Positions 9,287 through 19,095 of a stretch of DNA of 64,000 nt are shown here, one piece after another. A program made the position numbers and the translations under genes. Under the pieces are notes generated by a model. It had not been told where the DNA came from and did no database searches. It worked only from the letters and a program-made list of their open reading frames with translations. The stretch comes from Sphingopyxis sp. OAS728 (GTDB lineage: Bacteria; Pseudomonadota; Alphaproteobacteria; Sphingomonadales; Sphingomonadaceae), in NCBI RefSeq assembly GCF_014873485.1, contig NZ_JADBDT010000001.1:1-64000 (forward strand), read 5' to 3'. Position 1 is the first letter of the stretch; the number at the start of each line of letters is the position of its first letter.

Positions 9287-10162
9287 ATGTCCGGTGCGAA
9301 ACATCATGACTACCACCTCGTAAATCCCAGCGTCTGGCCGCTCATCGGCTCGGTCGCGGCACTCGTGATGTTCTTCGGGCTCGTGATGGCGATGCACGCC
9401 GATCATTTCGGCGGCGTCGGCAAGTGGGTCCTCGGCCTCGGTTTCATGGGCGTGATTGCCACCTTCTTCAGCTGGTGGTCGGACGTCATCAACGAAGCGC
9501 ATGCCGGCGACCATACCCCGGTCGTCCAGTTGCACCTGCGCTATGGCATGATCCTGTTCATCGCCTCGGAAGTCATGTTCTTCGTTGGCTGGTTCTGGGC
9601 TTGGTTCGACTTCTCGCTGTTCCCGGTGCCGATCGAATATGCCGAGGGCGCGGTCACGTCGCTCTTCGGGCAGGATGGCGCCGCCGCGATCACCATGTGG
9701 CCGCCGAAGGGCATCGAAGTCATCGACGCCTTCTCGCTGCCTTTGCTCAACACGCTGATCCTGCTCTGCTCGGGCACGACGATCACCTGGGCGCATCATT
9801 CGCTGATCCACGGCGACCGCGAAGGCCTCAAGAAGGGCCTGTGGCTGACGATCATCCTCGGCGCGATCTTCTCGGCGATCCAGGCCTATGAATATGCGCA
9901 CGCGCCGTTCGGCTTCGGACAGAGCAACTATAGCTCGGCCTTCTACATGGCGACCGGCTTCCACGGTTTCCACGTGCTCGTCGGAACGATCTTCCTGATC
10001 GTCTGCCTCGTCCGCACCTACAAGGGTCACTTCACCCCGACGCAGCACTTCGGTTTCGAAGCCGCTGCCTGGTACTGGCACTTCGTCGACGTCGTGTGGC
10101 TGTTCCTCTTCATCATCGTCTATGTCTGGGGCGGCTGGGGCGCGCCGGTCGCCGCGCACTAA
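9287..10162 (+). CDS. coxC: Cytochrome c oxidase subunit III
   Basis: Subunit III is a seven-helix membrane protein that stabilises the oxidase core. The start at 9287 (MSGAKHHDYHLV) is preceded by GGGAA and gives 291 residues. An upstream ATG at 9242 adds residues without family similarity. Recognisable blocks are WWSDVINEAHAGDHT, SEVMFFVGWFWAWFD, the FHGFHV motif and the C-terminal WYWHFVDVVWLFLF. The last is diagnostic of the family. Confidence 0.97.
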   Translation: MSGAKHHDYHLVNPSVWPLIGSVAALVMFFGLVMAMHADHFGGVGKWVLGLGFMGVIATFFSWWSDVINEAHAGDHTPVVQLHLRYGMILFIASEVMFFVGWFWAWFDFSLFPVPIEYAEGAVTSLFGQDGAAAITMWPPKGIEVIDAFSLPLLNTLILLCSGTTITWAHHSLIHGDREGLKKGLWLTIILGAIFSAIQAYEYAHAPFGFGQSNYSSAFYMATGFHGFHVLVGTIFLIVCLVRTYKGHFTPTQHFGFEAAAWYWHFVDVVWLFLFIIVYVWGGWGAPVAAH

Positions 10163-10163
10163 A

Positions 10164-10559
10164 TTGCCGGCAGGCGACAACATCAAAAAGGGGCAGCCGC
10201 CGGTCTGGCGCGCTGCCCTTTTTGGTCTCTGCCCCGAATGCGGTGCGTCGACGCTGTTCGACGGGCCGGTGAAATTCGAGGAACGGTGCCGCGTCTGCGC
10301 GCTCGATTACAGTCGATATAATGTCGGCGACGGGCCTGCGGCTTTCCTGACGCTGATCATCGGGGCGTTGCTTATCGCGATTGCGCTGACACTCGATGCC
10401 GTCGTGCGCCCGCCTTTATGGGTGCATGTGATCCTGTGGGTGCCGCTGACTGCTGCCGCGGTCGTCTATGGCTTGCGCGTCGGCAAGGCCGCGCTGCTCG
10501 CGAGCGAGCATCAGCGGAAGGCGGCGGAGGGCCGCAAGGTGGAGGACAAAAATGACTGA
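10164..10559 (+). CDS. DUF983 zinc-ribbon membrane protein
   Basis: This is a member of the DUF983 family commonly found beside oxidase assembly genes. Two Cys pairs (LCPECG and CRVCALD) form a probable zinc ribbon, followed by two membrane helices. No ATG fits without a long overlap with coxC: the first in-frame ATG is at 10122, inside coxC. A TTG at 10164, just after the coxC stop, is the most economical start (131 residues), but it lacks a clear ribosome site. The gene overlaps the SURF1 start. Its biochemical role is unknown. Confidence 0.82.
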   Translation: MPAGDNIKKGQPPVWRAALFGLCPECGASTLFDGPVKFEERCRVCALDYSRYNVGDGPAAFLTLIIGALLIAIALTLDAVVRPPLWVHVILWVPLTAAAVVYGLRVGKAALLASEHQRKAAEGRKVEDKND

Positions 10560-11202
10560 CCCCGCCGAATCCGTAGCTCCTGTGCGGCGCTGGCCGCTGA
10601 TCCCGACGATCCTGGTGCTCGCCGCGGTTGCGACGATGATCGCGCTCGGCGTCTGGCAGCTCCAGCGCAAGAGCGAGAAGGAAGCGCTGATCGCGCTGTT
10701 CCAGCGCAACATGGCGATGTCGTCGCTGGTCGCCTATCCCGAGCTGCCGCCCGTTCCCGACGCTTTCCTGTATCGCAAGAGCAGCGTTGTCTGCCTCGAA
10801 CCCGTACGCTGGGATCCGCGCAGCGGCACCGACCGCAAGGGCAAGTCGGGGATCCGCATGATCGCCGACTGCCGTACCGGCGCCGAAGGGCCCGGCGTGC
10901 TGGTCGATGTCGGCATCGGCGACGATTTCGCGCCGCCCAAATGGATGGGCGGAACGGTGCAGGGAACGATCGTTCCCGGGCCCGAACAGCCGACGGTGAT
11001 GGAGCGCGTTATGGGCAAGGCCGTACCCGCGCGCGCGATGCTCATCGCCGACCAGCCCGCGGCGGGATTGCGCGCCAGCGCGGTGCCATCGGCCGACGAT
11101 ACGCCGAACAATCATCTTGCCTATGCCTTCCAATGGTTTTTCTTCGCGATCGTGGCGCTGATTATCTACGTCCTCGCGGTCCGCCGCCGCTTGCAGCCGT
11201 GA
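10552..11202 (+). CDS. SURF1-family cytochrome oxidase biogenesis protein
   Basis: SURF1 proteins help insert haem a into subunit I. The 216-residue product has N- and C-terminal membrane helices enclosing a periplasmic domain. Family blocks are GVWQLQRKSEKEALI after the first helix and NNHLAYAFQWFFFA before the last. The start overlaps the DUF983 stop and has GGAGG at 10541-10545. It ends the oxidase assembly set. Confidence 0.93.
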   Translation: MTDPAESVAPVRRWPLIPTILVLAAVATMIALGVWQLQRKSEKEALIALFQRNMAMSSLVAYPELPPVPDAFLYRKSSVVCLEPVRWDPRSGTDRKGKSGIRMIADCRTGAEGPGVLVDVGIGDDFAPPKWMGGTVQGTIVPGPEQPTVMERVMGKAVPARAMLIADQPAAGLRASAVPSADDTPNNHLAYAFQWFFFAIVALIIYVLAVRRRLQP

Positions 11203-11230
11203 CGACGCGCCGCTAGGCGCTGTGTCCGTC

Positions 11231-12628
11231 ATGGAATATATCAGCACCCGCGGCTCTGCGCCGACCCTCGACTTTCGTGCAGCGACACTCGCCGGCCTTG
11301 CCAGCGACGGCGGCCTCTATGTGCCGGCGAAATGGCCGCGGATGTCGGCCGACGAAATCCGCGCGCTCGCGGGGCTCGACTATGCCGAGACTGCGGTGCG
11401 GATCATGCGGCCCTTCGTCGAGGGTGTGCTGACCGAGGACGAGATGCGCACCCTGTGCCGCGCCGCCTATGGCCGTTTCAGCCACGACGCAGTGACGCCG
11501 CTCGTCCAGCTCGATCATCGCCACTGGCTGCTCGAACTGTTTCACGGCCCGACGCTCGCGTTCAAGGACGTCGCGCTGCAACTGCTCGGCGAGCTGTTCG
11601 AGAAATTCCTCGCCGGCGGCGATACGAATATCACGATCGTCGGTGCGACCTCGGGCGACACCGGGTCGGCGGCGATCGAGGCGGTCGCGGGCCGCGAGCA
11701 TATCCGCATCTTCATGCTCCACCCCGAGGGGCGCGTCAGCGACGTCCAGCGGCGCCAGATGACGACGGTGCTCGCGCCGAACGTGCATAATATCGCGATC
11801 GACGGCAGCTTCGACGATGCGCAGGCGATGGTGAAGCGATTGTTCGGCGACGCGGAAGCGCGTGAGCAAGTCACGCTGTCGGCCGTGAACAGCATCAACT
11901 GGGCGCGGCTGATGGCGCAGGTCGTCTATTATTTCTATGCTGCGGTGCGCCTCGGCGGTCCCGACCGCCCGGTCGCCTTCTCGGTACCGACGGGCAATTT
12001 CGGCGATGTGTTCGCGGGCTATGTTGCGGCGCAGATGGGGCTGCCGATCGCGAAGCTGGTCGTCGCGACCAACGTCAACGACATCCTCCACCGCGCACTG
12101 ACGAGCGGGGACTATAGCGCGGGGACCGTTACGCCGACCGCGACGCCGAGCATGGACATTCAGGTCAGCAGCAATTTCGAACGGCTGCTCTTCGACCTCG
12201 CGGGCCGCGATGGTGCTGCGATCACCGGCATGATGGGCGAGTTCGATCGCAATCGCGCGATGACCATCCCCGCCGATATGCTGGCGGGCGCCAAAGACCT
12301 GTTTTCGAGCGCGAGCATCGACGGCGACACGATGGCGCTCGCGCTGCGCTGGGCGCAGGAAAAGGGCGGGCAGATCATCGATCCGCACAGCGCGGTCGGC
12401 CTCGCGGCCGCGCGTGCGCTCGAGATCGATGCCGATATTCCCGTCGTCACGCTCGCAACCGCGCATCCGGCGAAGTTCCGCGAAGCCGTCGAGCGTGCGA
12501 CCGGGGTGCGTCCGCCACTGCCCGCACGGCTCGGCAATCTGTTCGACCGCGAAGAACGTTACGAGCGCCTGCCCGGCGATTATGATGCGGTGAAGGCCTT
12601 TGTCCTGGCGGAAGCGGCGCGTGGCTGA
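11231..12628 (+). CDS. thrC: Threonine synthase
   Basis: ThrC converts O-phospho-L-homoserine to threonine using PLP. The 465-residue product has the PLP lysine in HGPTLAFKDVALQLLG and the glycine-rich phosphate loop GATSGDTGSAAIEA. The VPTGNFGDVFAGY block is also present. The ATG at 11231 is preferred over a GTG at 11222 because its distance to AGGCG (11215-11219) is more suitable. It sits 28 bp after SURF1, in the same direction as the oxidase genes. Confidence 0.97.
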   Translation: MEYISTRGSAPTLDFRAATLAGLASDGGLYVPAKWPRMSADEIRALAGLDYAETAVRIMRPFVEGVLTEDEMRTLCRAAYGRFSHDAVTPLVQLDHRHWLLELFHGPTLAFKDVALQLLGELFEKFLAGGDTNITIVGATSGDTGSAAIEAVAGREHIRIFMLHPEGRVSDVQRRQMTTVLAPNVHNIAIDGSFDDAQAMVKRLFGDAEAREQVTLSAVNSINWARLMAQVVYYFYAAVRLGGPDRPVAFSVPTGNFGDVFAGYVAAQMGLPIAKLVVATNVNDILHRALTSGDYSAGTVTPTATPSMDIQVSSNFERLLFDLAGRDGAAITGMMGEFDRNRAMTIPADMLAGAKDLFSSASIDGDTMALALRWAQEKGGQIIDPHSAVGLAAARALEIDADIPVVTLATAHPAKFREAVERATGVRPPLPARLGNLFDREERYERLPGDYDAVKAFVLAEAARG

Positions 12629-13511
12629 TCTCCTGCCCCTCGTCACGCTGGTCGGTGAGGCGTGGGACGATTATGGGCTCGTCGACAGCGGGAACGGGCG
12701 CAAGCTCGAGCGTTATGGCCGCTATCGCTTCATCCGCCCCGAGCCGCAGGCGATGTGGGCGCCCGCACTGCCCGAGAGCGAGTGGGAAAAGGCCGACGGC
12801 GAATTCATTCCCGCTTCGGACGACGATGGTGGCGGGCGCTGGTATTATAACAAGCCCGTTCCGGCCGAAGGCTGGCCGCTTGGCTGGCGCGAAACGCGCT
12901 TCACCGCGCAGTGCACGCCGTTTCGCCACCTCGGCTTTTTTCCCGACATGGCGCCGGTGTGGGACTGGCTGCGCGAACGCGTCGCCGACAAGGCCGATCC
13001 CGCGTTCCTGAACCTGTTCGGCTATACGGGTGTGGGCAGTCAGGCGCTCGCCGCGGTCGGCGCATCGGTGACGCATGTCGACGCGTCGAAAAAGTCGGTG
13101 GGGCAGGCGCGCGAGAATGCCGCGCTCGCCGGAATGGCCGACAAGCCCGTCCGCTGGATCCTTGACGATGCGGGCAAGTTCACCGCGCGCGAGGTCCGGC
13201 GCGAGAAGCGCTATGACGCGATCCTGCTCGATCCGCCCAAGTTCGGCCGTGGTCCGACCGGCGAGCGCTGGCAAATCGAGGAGGGGCTTGCACCGTTGCT
13301 GGCCGACTGCCGCCAGCTGCTCGACGAAGACAGCCGCGCGCTGTTTTTGACCGTTTATGCCGTGCGCATGTCGGCGCTCGCGATCGGCGAACTCTTGGCG
13401 CAGCTTTTTGCTGACCTCCCGGGCAAGGTGGAGTGCGGCGAGCTTGCCGTGCGCGAAGAAGCGCGGGGATTGCTGCTGCCGACCGCGATTTTCGCGCGCT
13501 GGAGCCGCTGA
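12621..13511 (+). CDS. Class I SAM-dependent methyltransferase, RlmI-like
   Basis: The 296-residue protein has a Rossmann SAM-binding motif (NLFGYTGVGSQALAA) and the catalytic-loop motif LLDPPKFGRGPTGERW. These resemble the RlmI/YccW group of rRNA cytosine-C5 methyltransferases. The N-terminal PUA domain of RlmI is not evident, so the rRNA target is an inference. The GTG at 12621 overlaps the thrC end and has GGAAG six bases upstream. The gene closes the run that starts with coxB. Confidence 0.85.
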   Translation: MADLLPLVTLVGEAWDDYGLVDSGNGRKLERYGRYRFIRPEPQAMWAPALPESEWEKADGEFIPASDDDGGGRWYYNKPVPAEGWPLGWRETRFTAQCTPFRHLGFFPDMAPVWDWLRERVADKADPAFLNLFGYTGVGSQALAAVGASVTHVDASKKSVGQARENAALAGMADKPVRWILDDAGKFTAREVRREKRYDAILLDPPKFGRGPTGERWQIEEGLAPLLADCRQLLDEDSRALFLTVYAVRMSALAIGELLAQLFADLPGKVECGELAVREEARGLLLPTAIFARWSR

Positions 13512-13593
13512 CGCCGTCGTCGGGCACTTTTGCTGCATACGTTTGCTGCGCAAAAAAGCGCAACATTGTGACCCAAATGCCACGGTCGATGCG

Positions 13594-13622
13594 TTGACAA
13601 TGATAACGTTCCCATTTAGATA
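13594..13622 (+). promoter_or_regulatory. Sigma-70-type promoter of the TonB receptor / halogenase locus
   Basis: TTGACA at 13594-13599 is followed after exactly 17 bases by TAGATA at 13617-13622, close to a consensus housekeeping promoter. Two LacI-type operator copies overlap the spacer, the -10 box and the predicted start. This is the arrangement expected for direct repression. Confidence 0.7.
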
Positions 13623-13633
13623 ACGTTCACATT
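13601..13633 (+). promoter_or_regulatory. Tandem LacI-type operators upstream of the TonB receptor
   Basis: GATAACGTTCCCATT (13602-13616) and GATAACGTTCACATT (13619-13633) form a direct repeat with a 17-bp period. Each has the central AACGTT and fits the cre-like LacI-family pattern TG-N-N-A-N-CG-N-T-N-N-CA, in particular TGATAACGTTCCCA at 13601-13614. The second copy recurs exactly at 24869-24883 before GH3. The LacI gene of the same locus is the probable ligand. Confidence 0.7.
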
Positions 13634-13680
13634 AAGCGAATGCCGCCATTAAAAGAGCGGCTGATCTGGGAGGAATGGGG

Positions 13681-16600
13681 ATGCGGGCGTCTCAAAAGCA
13701 GTGGCTTGCCAAGTTTCTGGTCGGTACGTCGGCGCTGTCCTTGATGGGCATGGCGCAGGCGGCGGGTGCGCAGGAAGCGCCGGCCGAGGGTGAAGTGAAC
13801 GGCGACGAGATCGTCGTCACCGGCATCCGTGCCAGCCTTGAAGCGTCCGCGGCGATCAAGCGCGAGGCGCAGGGCGTCGTCGATGCGATTTCGGCCGAGG
13901 ACATCGGCAAATTCCCCGACACCAACCTCGCCGAATCGCTACAGCGCATCACCGGCGTGTCGATCGACCGCCAGAATGGCGAAGGGTCGCTGGTCACGGT
14001 CCGCGGCTTCGGACCCGAGTTCAATCTGGTGACCGTCAATGGTCGCCAGGTGCCGACGGCGGTGATCGGTGATGGCGGCAGCGCCCCGTCGTCGCGTTCG
14101 TTCGACTTCGCCAACCTCGCCTCCGAAGGCATTGCGGCGGTCGAAGTTTACAAGAGCGGGCGCGCCACGATCGAGTCGGGCGGGATCGGGTCGAGCATCA
14201 ACATCCGCACCCCGCGCCCCCTCGACAATCCGGGCATGCGCGGCAGCCTTTCGGTCAAGGGCGTGTACGACACGTCGCGCAACTCCGGTGATACGATCAC
14301 ACCCGAAGTGTCGGGCATTTTCAGCACGACCTTTGCGGACGATACGATCGGCATCATGGTCGCGGGTTCGTACCAGAAGCGTAAGTCGAGCACGAACACC
14401 GCGAACGTCGGCTGGCGCGACGGTTATCTCGGCAACGAGAACAACTGGGGCTCGCTGGCTAATCCGACCCGCATCGTCAACGGGGTCGAGGAGCCCGATC
14501 CGCGCTACCAGAATATCATCAACCGGCCCGAAGCGGGCGATGTCTATCAGGTGCCGCAAAACGCATCCTATGACCTCAACGACATCAATCGCGAACGCAT
14601 CAATGGTCAGGCGGTGCTGCAATTCCGTCCGAGCGACGCCTTTACCGCGACGGTCGACTATATCTATTCGCGCAACACCGTCGAAACGCGGAACAGCAAT
14701 GTCGGCGTGTGGTTCAACCACGACGATACGTCGAGCGCCTGGACCGACGGTCCGGTCGCCGGCCCGCTCTTCTACAGCGAGCGTTTCGGGGCGCCCTCGG
14801 GCGTTCCCGGGCCGAACGCGCTCTACGGGGGCAAGGACCTCTCGTACAGCGGCGCGCTGATCGAAAACCGGGCCGAGAATAACTCGCTCGGCGTCAATCT
14901 GGAATGGAAGGGCCCGGGCGGCGTCACGTTCGAGCTCGACGGGCATCATTCGACCGCCGAGGTCAATCCGGTCAACCGGTTCGGGTCGAGCATGTCGCTG
15001 GGCAACGCCGTTTTCGGTGTCCAGACCCAGACGATCAATTTCGAGAACGACCTGCCGATCATTTCCTATGGCATGTACCCCGGCATCGATCCGCTGAACG
15101 CGTCGCTGATCACCCCGACGGGCAACGCGTTCCGCAACGCCTATTTCCGGAACCGGATCAACCAGCTTCAGCTGCGCGGTCAATATGACCATGACGGCGG
15201 CTTCCTCGACAGCATCGATTTCGGCGTATCCTATGTCGACAGCAAGGTGCGCTCGGCATTCGGCACGATCCAGAATGACGACACATGGGGCGGCGCAGGG
15301 CCGGCATCGAGCATTCCCGACGACATTTTCACGCTGGTGACGCTTCCCGACAAATTCCCTGGTCTCGCCCAGGACGGGATGATCCAGAGCTTCTACAGCT
15401 TCGATTTCGAGCGCATGGCCGATCTGGTCGAGCAGAATTTCCAGACATGCAGCAATCCCGCGACGGGATCGGCGCAGCCGGGAACCTGCCTTGCAAACTT
15501 CAACACAGATCGGCGCATTACCGAAAAGACGCTGGCTCCCTATCTGCAGGTGGCGACTGTTTTCGACCTGTTCGAGAACCCGGCGCATCTGGTCGCGGGC
15601 ATTCGCTACGAGACGACCGATATCGCCTCGGCCGCGCTGGTGCCGGTGCCGGTGACGACGACCTGGGTCGGCGACAATGAGTTCAACGTCGTCTTTTCCG
15701 GGGAAAGCGATTTTACGCGGTTCAAGGGGTCCTATGACAATTGGCTGCCGGCGGTCGATTTCGACATCTCGCCGATGGAGGACATCAAGCTTCGCGCATC
15801 CTACAGCCATACGATCACGCGCCCCGACTATGCGAGCATGCAGGGCGGGCGGACGATCGACACGCTGTTCCGGGTCGGCGGCGGCACTGGCGCGCAGGGC
15901 AATCCGGGGCTGGTCCCGTACAAGTCGAAGAATATCGACCTGTCGGCGGAGTGGTATTACGCGCCCGACTCCTATCTGTCGGTGGGCTATTTCCACAAGG
16001 ATGTGAAAAACTTCATTTCCTCGACGCGGATCGATTCGAACGCCTTCGGGCTGACGACGCCGGTCGGTGGGCCGCGCTGGAATGCCGCGATCGCCGCGAT
16101 CGGGTCGAGCGCGACCGCGTCGCAAATCCGGCAGTATATCTTTCAGAATTTCCCCCAAACGACGACCATCACGGGGGGCGGGGGCGGCCAGCCATTTACC
16201 GGCATCATCAATGCCGCACCGGGCGATCCGCTGGTCAATTTCGAGATCGCGACACCGATCAACAGTGATCAGAAGGCTTCGATCAATGGCTGGGAGTTTG
16301 CGGTCCAGCACAGCTTCTGGGATACGGGCTTTGGCGTGATCCTGAACTATACGATCGTCAACGGCGACGCGACGTACGACAATACCCAGCCATCGTCGGT
16401 GCCGCAGTTCGCGCTGACCGGCCTCAGCGACAGCGCCAACGCCGTGGCCTTCTATGACAAAAATGGCCTCCAGGCGCGTGTCGCATGGAACTGGCGCGAC
16501 GAATTCCTCGCCGGAACGGGGCCCAACCCCTTCTACACCGAGGAATATTGGCAGATCGACGCGAGTGCGAGCTACGAGTTCATCCCGGGCTTCACAGCGT

Positions 16601-16722
16601 TCGTCGAGGCGATCAACCTGACCGGTGAGGGGCGCCGCGGGCACCTTCGTCACAAGAACAACGTCACCTTCGTGCAGCCGGGCTTCGCCCGCTACGCGGC
16701 AGGGGTCAGGTTCAGCTTCTAA
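13681..16722 (+). CDS. TonB-dependent receptor (Xanthomonas/Caulobacter type)
   Basis: This outer-membrane active transporter of 1013 residues has a signal peptide ending near AAGAQ and a TonB box region (DEIVVTGIRAS). Its plug domain contains AISAEDIGKFPDTNLAESLQ and VRGFGPEFNLVTVNGRQ. The beta-barrel ends in the terminal aromatic RFSF. The plug sequence is typical of the large receptor subfamily found in polysaccharide loci of Caulobacter, Xanthomonas and sphingomonads. GGAGG seven bases upstream favours the ATG at 13681 over 13675. It leads the locus and probably imports oligosaccharides from a beta-glucan. Confidence 0.95.
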   Translation: MRASQKQWLAKFLVGTSALSLMGMAQAAGAQEAPAEGEVNGDEIVVTGIRASLEASAAIKREAQGVVDAISAEDIGKFPDTNLAESLQRITGVSIDRQNGEGSLVTVRGFGPEFNLVTVNGRQVPTAVIGDGGSAPSSRSFDFANLASEGIAAVEVYKSGRATIESGGIGSSINIRTPRPLDNPGMRGSLSVKGVYDTSRNSGDTITPEVSGIFSTTFADDTIGIMVAGSYQKRKSSTNTANVGWRDGYLGNENNWGSLANPTRIVNGVEEPDPRYQNIINRPEAGDVYQVPQNASYDLNDINRERINGQAVLQFRPSDAFTATVDYIYSRNTVETRNSNVGVWFNHDDTSSAWTDGPVAGPLFYSERFGAPSGVPGPNALYGGKDLSYSGALIENRAENNSLGVNLEWKGPGGVTFELDGHHSTAEVNPVNRFGSSMSLGNAVFGVQTQTINFENDLPIISYGMYPGIDPLNASLITPTGNAFRNAYFRNRINQLQLRGQYDHDGGFLDSIDFGVSYVDSKVRSAFGTIQNDDTWGGAGPASSIPDDIFTLVTLPDKFPGLAQDGMIQSFYSFDFERMADLVEQNFQTCSNPATGSAQPGTCLANFNTDRRITEKTLAPYLQVATVFDLFENPAHLVAGIRYETTDIASAALVPVPVTTTWVGDNEFNVVFSGESDFTRFKGSYDNWLPAVDFDISPMEDIKLRASYSHTITRPDYASMQGGRTIDTLFRVGGGTGAQGNPGLVPYKSKNIDLSAEWYYAPDSYLSVGYFHKDVKNFISSTRIDSNAFGLTTPVGGPRWNAAIAAIGSSATASQIRQYIFQNFPQTTTITGGGGGQPFTGIINAAPGDPLVNFEIATPINSDQKASINGWEFAVQHSFWDTGFGVILNYTIVNGDATYDNTQPSSVPQFALTGLSDSANAVAFYDKNGLQARVAWNWRDEFLAGTGPNPFYTEEYWQIDASASYEFIPGFTAFVEAINLTGEGRRGHLRHKNNVTFVQPGFARYAAGVRFSF

Positions 16723-16751
16723 GGCGGGTGGGCACTTCCGCCGGGTCGCAG

Positions 16752-16790
16752 GCAAAAGGGTCGCGTCCTCCCCGGGCGCGGCTCTTTTGC
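16752..16790 (+). terminator. Long hairpin after the TonB receptor gene
   Basis: The arms 16752-16765 and 16777-16790 pair over 14 positions with two G-U wobbles (GCAAAAGGGTCGCG against CGCGGCTCTTTTGC). No T-run follows. It lies 30 bp after the receptor stop and could lower read-through or stabilise the receptor mRNA, so that it is made in excess over the downstream genes. Confidence 0.55.
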
Positions 16791-16827
16791 GTGACGAGGG
16801 CGGTTTCACGGCCTAGGATCGACGGCA

Positions 16828-18363
16828 ATGAATAGCGCGATCGAGAGGATTGTCATCGTGGGCGGCGGCACCGCCGGCTGGCTCGCCGCGTCGCGGCTGG
16901 CGAGCTCGCGCCGGGCCAAAGCGGGACGGCTTTCGGTTACCTTGATCGAGGCGCCCGACATCCCGACGATCGGCGTTGGCGAGGGAACCTGGCCGACGAT
17001 GCGCGCGACGCTGGCGGCGATCGGGATCGGCGAGGCCGAATTCCTTGCCGCGTGCGACGGATCATTCAAACAGGGATCGCGGTTCGACGGCTGGGTGACG
17101 GGCGCTGCAGGTGACCGCTATCTGCACCCGTTCACCGCGCCCCCCGCCGCACCGACGACCGAGCTGCTCGCCGCATGGCAGGCGGGGGCGCCTGACCTGC
17201 CGTTCGCGGCGGCGATGACCGCACAGGCGCATGTGTGCGATCTCGATCTTGCGCCGCGGCAACGCGCGATGCCCGACTATCAGGGCGCGGCGAATTACGC
17301 CTATCACCTCGATGCAGGGAAGTTTGCGGCATTGCTCGCGTCGCACGCGGTGCAAAAGCTCGGCGTGCGGCATGTCTCGGATCATGTCGTTGCGGTGGCG
17401 CGCGATGCCGGGGGCGGCATCGCCTCGGTCGCGACGCGAAATAATGGCGATATCGCGGGCGACCTGTTCATCGATTGCAGCGGCCATGCGTCGCTGTTGA
17501 TCGGCAATCATCTGGGCGTCGAGTGGATCGACCGCAGCGACACATTGTTCAACGATCGCGCGCTAGCGGCGCAGGTGCCGGTCGTGCCCGGCAGTCCGAT
17601 CGCGTCGCAGACGGTGTTGACCGCGCACGCGGCGGGCTGGATATGGGATATCGGATTACCGGGCCGGCGCGGCATCGGCTGCGTCTATGCCAGCCACTTC
17701 ATGGACGATGACGCAGCAGAGGTAACGTTGCGCAGCTATATCGCGCGCGTCCTGCCCGACGCGCCCGAGGTGCCGGTCCGCCGCCTGACCTTCCCGACAG
17801 GGCACCGCGCGCGGTTCTGGGAAGGCAATTGCATCGCGATCGGCCTGTCGGCGGGGTTCATCGAGCCGCTCGAGGCGTCGGCGATCGTGATGATCGAATT
17901 GTCGCTGAACGCCCTCATTGACAATTTTCCGGCGAGCCGCGCGGCGATGCCCATTCACGCCGACCGCTTCAACGAACTGTTTCGCTATCGCTGGGATCGC
18001 ATCGTCGAGTTCCTCAAGCTCCATTATGCACTCAGCCGCCGCGAGGAGCCCTATTGGATCGCGCAGCGCGATCCGTCGCATGTACCGCCGCGGCTTGTCG
18101 AGATGCTGCAACTGTGGCGCGACCAGCCGCCGTCGGCGTGGGATTTCCCGCGCGTCGACGAGATTTTCTCGGCCGAAAGCCACCAATATATCCTCTATGG
18201 CATGGGCCATCCGGTGCCGACCGATCTGCCGTCAGGCGAACGCGCCGCGGCGTTGCTCGCCGAGAACCGGCAGCGGGCCCGCTCGCTCGCCGCGGCATTG
18301 CCCGCCAATCGCGATTATCTCGACGCGCTTCGCCCCGATGCCAATGCCGCGGCCGCGCGATAG
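16828..18363 (+). CDS. Flavin-dependent tryptophan-halogenase homologue 1
   Basis: The 511-residue protein opens with the FAD-binding [13 protein letters not shown]. The Lys81 of [11 protein letters not shown] matches the catalytic lysine of flavin-dependent halogenases, and the IEPLEAS block carries the conserved Glu. The family WxWxIP box is replaced by [12 protein letters not shown], so it is a distinct subtype and halogenation cannot be assumed. Homologues sit beside TonB receptors in other sugar-utilising bacteria, and their natural substrates are mostly unknown. It precedes SapC by 12 bp. Confidence 0.88.
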   Translation: MNSAIERIVIVGGGTAGWLAASRLASSRRAKAGRLSVTLIEAPDIPTIGVGEGTWPTMRATLAAIGIGEAEFLAACDGSFKQGSRFDGWVTGAAGDRYLHPFTAPPAAPTTELLAAWQAGAPDLPFAAAMTAQAHVCDLDLAPRQRAMPDYQGAANYAYHLDAGKFAALLASHAVQKLGVRHVSDHVVAVARDAGGGIASVATRNNGDIAGDLFIDCSGHASLLIGNHLGVEWIDRSDTLFNDRALAAQVPVVPGSPIASQTVLTAHAAGWIWDIGLPGRRGIGCVYASHFMDDDAAEVTLRSYIARVLPDAPEVPVRRLTFPTGHRARFWEGNCIAIGLSAGFIEPLEASAIVMIELSLNALIDNFPASRAAMPIHADRFNELFRYRWDRIVEFLKLHYALSRREEPYWIAQRDPSHVPPRLVEMLQLWRDQPPSAWDFPRVDEIFSAESHQYILYGMGHPVPTDLPSGERAAALLAENRQRARSLAAALPANRDYLDALRPDANAAAAR

Positions 18364-18375
18364 GAAAGGAATTTG

Positions 18376-19095
18376 ATGACCCGCCACGCCGTCCTCGACA
18401 ACAAGACCCACCGCGACCTGCGCATAAGGACCGATGCCGGCGCGGAGCTGGGCGACGACATCATGGCGACGCTGACGGTGCCGAGCGAGTTCCGGCGCGT
18501 GCAGGCGCATTTCCCGATCCTGTTCCGCCGCGAAACCGGGCGCGAGGAGTTCACCGCGCTGGCGATGTTCGGGTTCCAGAATGGCGAAAATCTGTTCCTC
18601 GACGGTGATCGCTGGGATGCCCGCTATCGCCCGCACTCGGTTTCGATCCAGCCGTTCCTGATCGGACGTCCGGCGGGCGGCGACGGTCCGGGACAGATCC
18701 ATATCGACATGGATCACCCGCGCATCGCGGCAGCGAGCGAGGGCATCCGGCTGTTCGATGCCGAGGGCGCGGCGACGCCCTATCTCGACGAGATCGCCGA
18801 GCGGCTTGGCGACCTCGACGAAGGCTATCGCGAGAGCGGCGCCTTTTATGACGCGCTGCTCGCGTACGACCTACTCGAGCCGTTCAGCCTCGAAGTCACG
18901 CTCGACGACGGATCGCTGCATTCGCTCGTCGGGTTCCACATCATCGACGAGGCGAAGCTGCGCGCGCTCGATGGCGAGGCGCTGGGTAGCCTGCATGCGG
19001 CAGGGCATTTGATGCCGATGTTCATGGCGCTGGCGTCGCTTTCGCAGCTGTCGGTGCTCGTCGCGCGCAAGAACCGCAGGCTGGGCGGTGGCTGA
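18376..19095 (+). CDS. SapC family protein
   Basis: This 239-residue protein shows the SapC-like pattern of small beta segments: VPSEFRRVQAHFPILFRRE, then the FQNGENLFLDGDRW block and DMDHPRI. SapC was first described from a surface-array operon in Campylobacter. Proteobacterial members accompany TonB receptors and halogenase homologues, and their function is not established. No signal peptide is visible, so a cytoplasmic location is likely. AGGAAAGGA precedes the ATG at 18376. Its end overlaps the next GTG start. Confidence 0.87.
   Translation: MTRHAVLDNKTHRDLRIRTDAGAELGDDIMATLTVPSEFRRVQAHFPILFRRETGREEFTALAMFGFQNGENLFLDGDRWDARYRPHSVSIQPFLIGRPAGGDGPGQIHIDMDHPRIAAASEGIRLFDAEGAATPYLDEIAERLGDLDEGYRESGAFYDALLAYDLLEPFSLEVTLDDGSLHSLVGFHIIDEAKLRALDGEALGSLHAAGHLMPMFMALASLSQLSVLVARKNRRLGGG

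Noticed and set aside
13541..13565. A-rich hairpin TGCGC-AAAAAA-GCGCA after the methyltransferase gene as a terminator
   Set aside because: The stem is only five base pairs and the A-run is in the loop rather than a T-run after the stem, so it is too weak to call.
13939..16809. A 956-residue minus-strand open frame opposite the first TonB receptor
   Set aside because: Composition is typical of a high-GC antisense frame, with no family motif. The plus strand encodes a full receptor with signal peptide and terminal aromatic residue.
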